NCBI GenBank assembly: GCA_944321725.1
Contig: CALUMI010000021.1
Location: forward strand, 1 to 43,328
Source: an uncultured Muribaculaceae bacterium
GTDB lineage: Bacteria; Bacteroidota; Bacteroidia; Bacteroidales; Muribaculaceae
Direction: 5' to 3'
DNA: 43,328 nt
The notes below the pieces were generated by a model, which was not told where the DNA came from, ran no database searches, and saw only the letters and a program-made list of their open reading frames with translations. The first letter of the stretch is position 1, and every line of letters starts with the position of its first letter. Shown here piece by piece: positions 40,801-43,328 of the stretch. Made by a program: the position numbers and the translations under genes.

Positions 40801-43328
40801 AATGATATTTCGTCAGACAGTTCACCGCAAGTCGCTCTCACCTTGCATGACTCCGCTTTGTCGCCTCCGGCCGTGAATATGCCGTCAGCCGACACGCTTC
40901 CGAGCGAGTCATCTACGCTCCATTCTATTTCGGCTCCGTCGACCGACGCCCCGTATTGGTCGGTCACAACGGCTTTAAGCTGCAATGTTTTTCCGGGCTC
41001 TACCGTCTTTACAGCAGGAGATTCTATTTCAATGGCCGACACTTCCGGCGCAGAGGTATATACGGTAAGTTTTCCTGACGGAGCTTTGAATGAAATCAGC
41101 GGAGATCCGTCGCGATAGAATGTCACGGTGCGTTCAGACGCGTCCGGATTATACACTACATAAGTGTATCTGCCCTCGCTGTCGCAATATGCCGACGAAG
41201 TAGGGATGTCGGCGTTAACCGCAAAGTCACGGTCGCCGTATGTGCGGTGAGAATGCGTGATGTAGTATGTTATTCCGTTTGTGTCCGTACTTTTTGCCAC
41301 ATTTGTTCCCGCGTCCCACATCTCGTCGAAAATCCGGGCCGCCTCATCGGGGTTGAACCGTTGCAGATACGACAATACGACATTGCCCAAACCCGATTCC
41401 TTGCTTAATGCCGAGCCTGGGAAATTAGGGTCAGGCTCCCAGCCGCCTATCTCTTTTCCTGCCCACATCTGCTCATAGTCCCATTTGGCAAATTCCAAAT
41501 CCTCACTCAAATAGTCCAAGCAAGGCGATATAGGCATCCATTGTATGGAGTGCATCCACACAGGGTCGCCCGAGAACCACGTCCACCATCCTATTCCGGC
41601 GGCTGTAAGATTACTGTTGTAAGGATGAGTGTAAAGGCTGCGGTCGATGTTTTCTTTGTCGCGGTCAAACCAATATTCCGCCACCCCTTTCGATTCTGTC
41701 ACCCATCCGAATATTCCGGCGTCGCGCATTTGCTTGTCGCCGAGCGCCACTCCGAGCAGATACATTCCGCCCCAGCCTTGCATGGCTTCCGATGTCGACT
41801 CCTGCCCGTTGCCGTTGCCTGTGTTTCCCAATCCTCCGGCGTATGAATGTCCCGACCATGGGGAGAACGTGCGGAACAGCGGAAAACGCTTGTCGGCGCG
41901 GTCCCAATTTGCGTAGTCTTTGGCCACAAGTTTCAGCATCTCGCCGTATTTGGCGCGGAAATCGCTGTCGACAAGAGCCAAAAGAGCGCCGGCGTATGTG
42001 AAATACCCGTAGTGGAAATGATGGTCGTTGAAAGTGTCGCTGTCATAGCTTGTGTCGTAGCCGACGAGCGCGCCCCAACGGTCGTAACGTGCAAAGAAGT
42101 AGGACTGCTCTCCCGGTGTGTATGTAAGCCAATTCTCCATTACCTCGCGCAACCGCGAACGGCATTGCTCGAACAGCTCCTCCTCTCCCAACTCTTTTGC
42201 GAATGTCATGTTCAGAGCCATCTGTATCAAGCCTTTACCGCCCCAATAAGTGTCGGCTCCGAAACTGCCTTTAGAAGCATAGTCGGCTATCATTTGCCTC
42301 ATCCGTTCGCGGTTGTAGGGATTGGCTATGTCAGGCATCTCTTCCGGAGCGGCAAACCATGGCAATATTCCGCTGAAATGATATGAGGTTGTAAACATGT
42401 TGCCTGTCGCCATTTTCATCTTACCGCGCGGCGTGGCGTAGGAATACTCCGTAAATTGTATGTCGTTCTCGGAATATTTATAATGGTGAGGGATAAATCC
42501 TTGCAATATGTTCCGCTCCGGCTCGCCGTCGAGATTTTCGGTGGTCACTGTCCACGTGGAAGCCATCTTGCCAGATTTTTCATTGTATGCCCATTCCACA
42601 GTCGTACTGCGTGGCACTACCGGCGCATATTGCGCATAGAAATCCAAAGCGTCGGCATCGGGCAGAACCGCTATAGCGAGATAATGCGGCTTTCCGTCGG
42701 CGAATGTCACGTTGACACCTTCGCCCCCGTCCTCAAAAAGCGTGCCGTCAGGTGCATACACTGCATATAAATCGTCACCGATTTTCACAGTCAGCCGATC
42801 CGTTTCCAACGGCAGACTCACCTGACTGCCCTGCAACAGCAATTCTCCATTGCCGGCTTCTATTTGCAATTCGAGATTCTCAGCCTCAATCCACGTGAAC
42901 GGCACACCCTGTGCCATTGTGACATTCATCAGTTTGTCGCCGTCGGCAAGTTGCATACGCAGCCCCCAATCGCTCCAATCATCGGCGATAGCCTCTTCCG
43001 GATGAAATTTACGGCCTTTCACAGTGAGCTGCGTGTCCCATTTCATTTCGCATCCGTCGTCGCTCCAATGGTTTGGATAAGCCACGAACACCCCGTAGCC
43101 TTCTGCTTTCACTACTTGTGGATATGTCCATAGATTGCCTGAATATGTATCGACAAGCAAATTTGTCCACCAATCATTGGTTGGCAGCGGCTCACCTTTT
43201 TTCTTATCGGACACGTAAATCCGGCGCGTCTCCATAATACGGCTTTTGTCACCGCCGTGCTGGTCGGTAGCCGACTTGAACAGCGGCGTGTATTCGGCAT
43301 AGCTGCCGCTGCCTACTGCCACAGGCTG
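37839..43328 (-). CDS. GH81 endo-beta-1,3-glucanase with CBM32-like modules and T9SS tail (5' end outside window)
   Basis: The frame is open to the window edge; 1829 residues are present and the signal peptide is missing. The first 750 residues form a GH81 domain (family of endo-beta-1,3-glucanases): L-P-T-N-D-W-W-T-N-L-L near 50, D-H-H-F-H-Y-G-Y-F near 432-440 (bases near 42020), and G-N-G-Q-E-S-T-S-E-A near 505 with the probable catalytic glutamates. After it come Ig-like (Big-type) repeats and three discoidin/F5-8C (CBM32-like) modules near bases 40160-40520, 39230-39615 and 38330-38700. The protein ends in a T9SS type A sorting domain (V-V-Y-N-I-A-G-N, L-P-D-G-V-Y-I-I-K-T). It is therefore probably secreted through the type IX system and placed on the cell surface, to degrade fungal, algal or cereal beta-1,3-glucan. 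Confidence 0.93.
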   Translation of the reverse strand, partial: QPVAVGSGSYAEYTPLFKSATDQHGGDKSRIMETRRIYVSDKKKGEPLPTNDWWTNLLVDTYSGNLWTYPQVVKAEGYGVFVAYPNHWSDDGCEMKWDTQLTVKGRKFHPEEAIADDWSDWGLRMQLADGDKLMNVTMAQGVPFTWIEAENLELQIEAGNGELLLQGSQVSLPLETDRLTVKIGDDLYAVYAPDGTLFEDGGEGVNVTFADGKPHYLAIAVLPDADALDFYAQYAPVVPRSTTVEWAYNEKSGKMASTWTVTTENLDGEPERNILQGFIPHHYKYSENDIQFTEYSYATPRGKMKMATGNMFTTSYHFSGILPWFAAPEEMPDIANPYNRERMRQMIADYASKGSFGADTYWGGKGLIQMALNMTFAKELGEEELFEQCRSRLREVMENWLTYTPGEQSYFFARYDRWGALVGYDTSYDSDTFNDHHFHYGYFTYAGALLALVDSDFRAKYGEMLKLVAKDYANWDRADKRFPLFRTFSPWSGHSYAGGLGNTGNGNGQESTSEAMQGWGGMYLLGVALGDKQMRDAGIFGWVTESKGVAEYWFDRDKENIDRSLYTHPYNSNLTAAGIGWWTWFSGDPVWMHSIQWMPISPCLDYLSEDLEFAKWDYEQMWAGKEIGGWEPDPNFPGSALSKESGLGNVVLSYLQRFNPDEAARIFDEMWDAGTNVAKSTDTNGITYYITHSHRTYGDRDFAVNADIPTSSAYCDSEGRYTYVVYNPDASERTVTFYRDGSPLISFKAPSGKLTVYTSAPEVSAIEIESPAVKTVEPGKTLQLKAVVTDQYGASVDGAEIEWSVDDSLGSVSADGIFTAGGDKAESCKVRATCGELSDEISLRIGDAPVAAKTEIIPALDYIVAGETVAFELSVTDQYGDPVILEKEWEIEKDGKTVKNDSVFDLDGIGVYTVKVKAGGNTYSHQFYATPQMDNLALHKLVDASSEENAGLLKEYATDGDMQTRWSSSATDNEWISVDLGKTVYVNDITIHWETAYATRYAVRISDNGEDWENVADVNGNGGAEATEIRQNARYIRIDCQDRATDYGYSIYEIEAHGIDPDTDKSQLMGIEIVAPSTLLKEGDAVTLFAKGYDGNGNEMEVAPQWSVDASYGTITADGVFTPAGYGNVTVEAVAEGKTATADFVVEESIKPRSVAITPSFAQIVKGESVAFELEVLDQFSTPCGDEGFTYTCEAAPEMIDGNVFTGLRNGTYSIAASNGEISAAATVTVGEFAATNLALGKDVYASSYENDGTLPEFANDGDLSTRWGSGFEDNQYLVIDLESVYVLDKVVLHWNAAAYSTDYRVEISTDDDTWTVVDALAGSTGGERTHSFGKTAGRYVRIYCMKRSSIYGSCLDEVEVYGTARYENPQPSGLRISADNGFVAYIGEPVQLEALITDQYGLEYEPQYPVAWQVDNDCAEISAEGVLTPVKEGECVLTAEYENLSASISVRVFPERTISALLINPVEAEIEVGSSLQLKAIAVDQFGNSSPADGCVWSGEGIDGNGLFEAYAEGDYEVSAEYRGQKASAKITVVGELENVALEKPISDSNNGTSATAANDGNDGTRWIGTGDEDYLTIDLQGYYHLMRSSILWERAAAADYDIAVSCDGEEWSTAYSASGYGDTGSNRVDEFRMDCVCRYVRLICKRKATQWNYSVFEWQLFGRAMSAGEPCVITIDDSEVVLPVGGSHLFSASVADCNGNLIENAPIRWTATGGGIISGNGEYLGLIEGNYRITASSGIVSADASVNVSLCSGIDDIGSGLKITVMPESIEIESDDAIGRVVVYNIAGNSVIVRWFETGQAVVDLSSLPDGVYIIKTNNVVKKFVVH

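Overview
The window is a piece of a Bacteroidales chromosome, most like Muribaculaceae or a close gut relative (inference). The evidence is: a C-terminal type IX secretion (T9SS) sorting tail on a giant glucanase; two TonB-dependent receptors of the 'outer membrane beta-barrel' type; WG-repeat and Rpn-family proteins; promoters of the Bacteroidetes form (TTTG, about 19 bases, TAnnTTTG); and few clear Shine-Dalgarno sites. No rRNA, tRNA or CRISPR array was seen.

Layout. 1-1279: end of an RND efflux operon (membrane fusion lipoprotein, then the first codons of the inner-membrane pump). 1369-4636: minus-strand operon of a TraB/GumN-type secreted protein and a NatAB-like ABC exporter, ending in a terminator. 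4826-7282: TonB-dependent receptor. 7288-8732: a probable remnant of a leucine-rich-repeat gene, ribonuclease Z and a small PH-domain membrane protein. 8801-19552: one long minus-strand run of nine exported proteins with one strong promoter upstream, made largely of three paralogous pairs (two small exported proteins, two WG-repeat proteins, two proteins with a shared novel C-terminal domain) plus an outer-membrane barrel, a DUF6175-like protein and an unrecognised protein. This is the best candidate for an undescribed system. 19665-21552: an OmpA/TPR lipoprotein with its own terminator and promoter.

21682-23760 is an accessory island: a lone phage portal gene that ends inside a 675-base element with 39-base terminal inverted repeats, which holds a second nested inverted repeat and many short GC hairpins. 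23761-28377: a TonB-dependent receptor downstream of a YtrA-type GntR/ABC operon, with an 8-base G tract next to the receptor promoter. 28459-29705: queA. 29674-31088: a doubtful small ORF and pfkA. 31120-36931: a minus-strand operon of tsaE, an Imm17-like small membrane protein, corA, an Rpn nuclease with its own promoter, lpxB and a membrane-anchored MutS-like ATPase. 37014-37773: small outer-membrane barrel protein. 37839-43328: a GH81 endo-beta-1,3-glucanase with three discoidin/CBM32-type modules and a T9SS tail, open at the window edge; it shares a perfect palindromic bidirectional terminator with the barrel gene.

All functions come from reading the translated sequence and from memory of protein families; no search was run.
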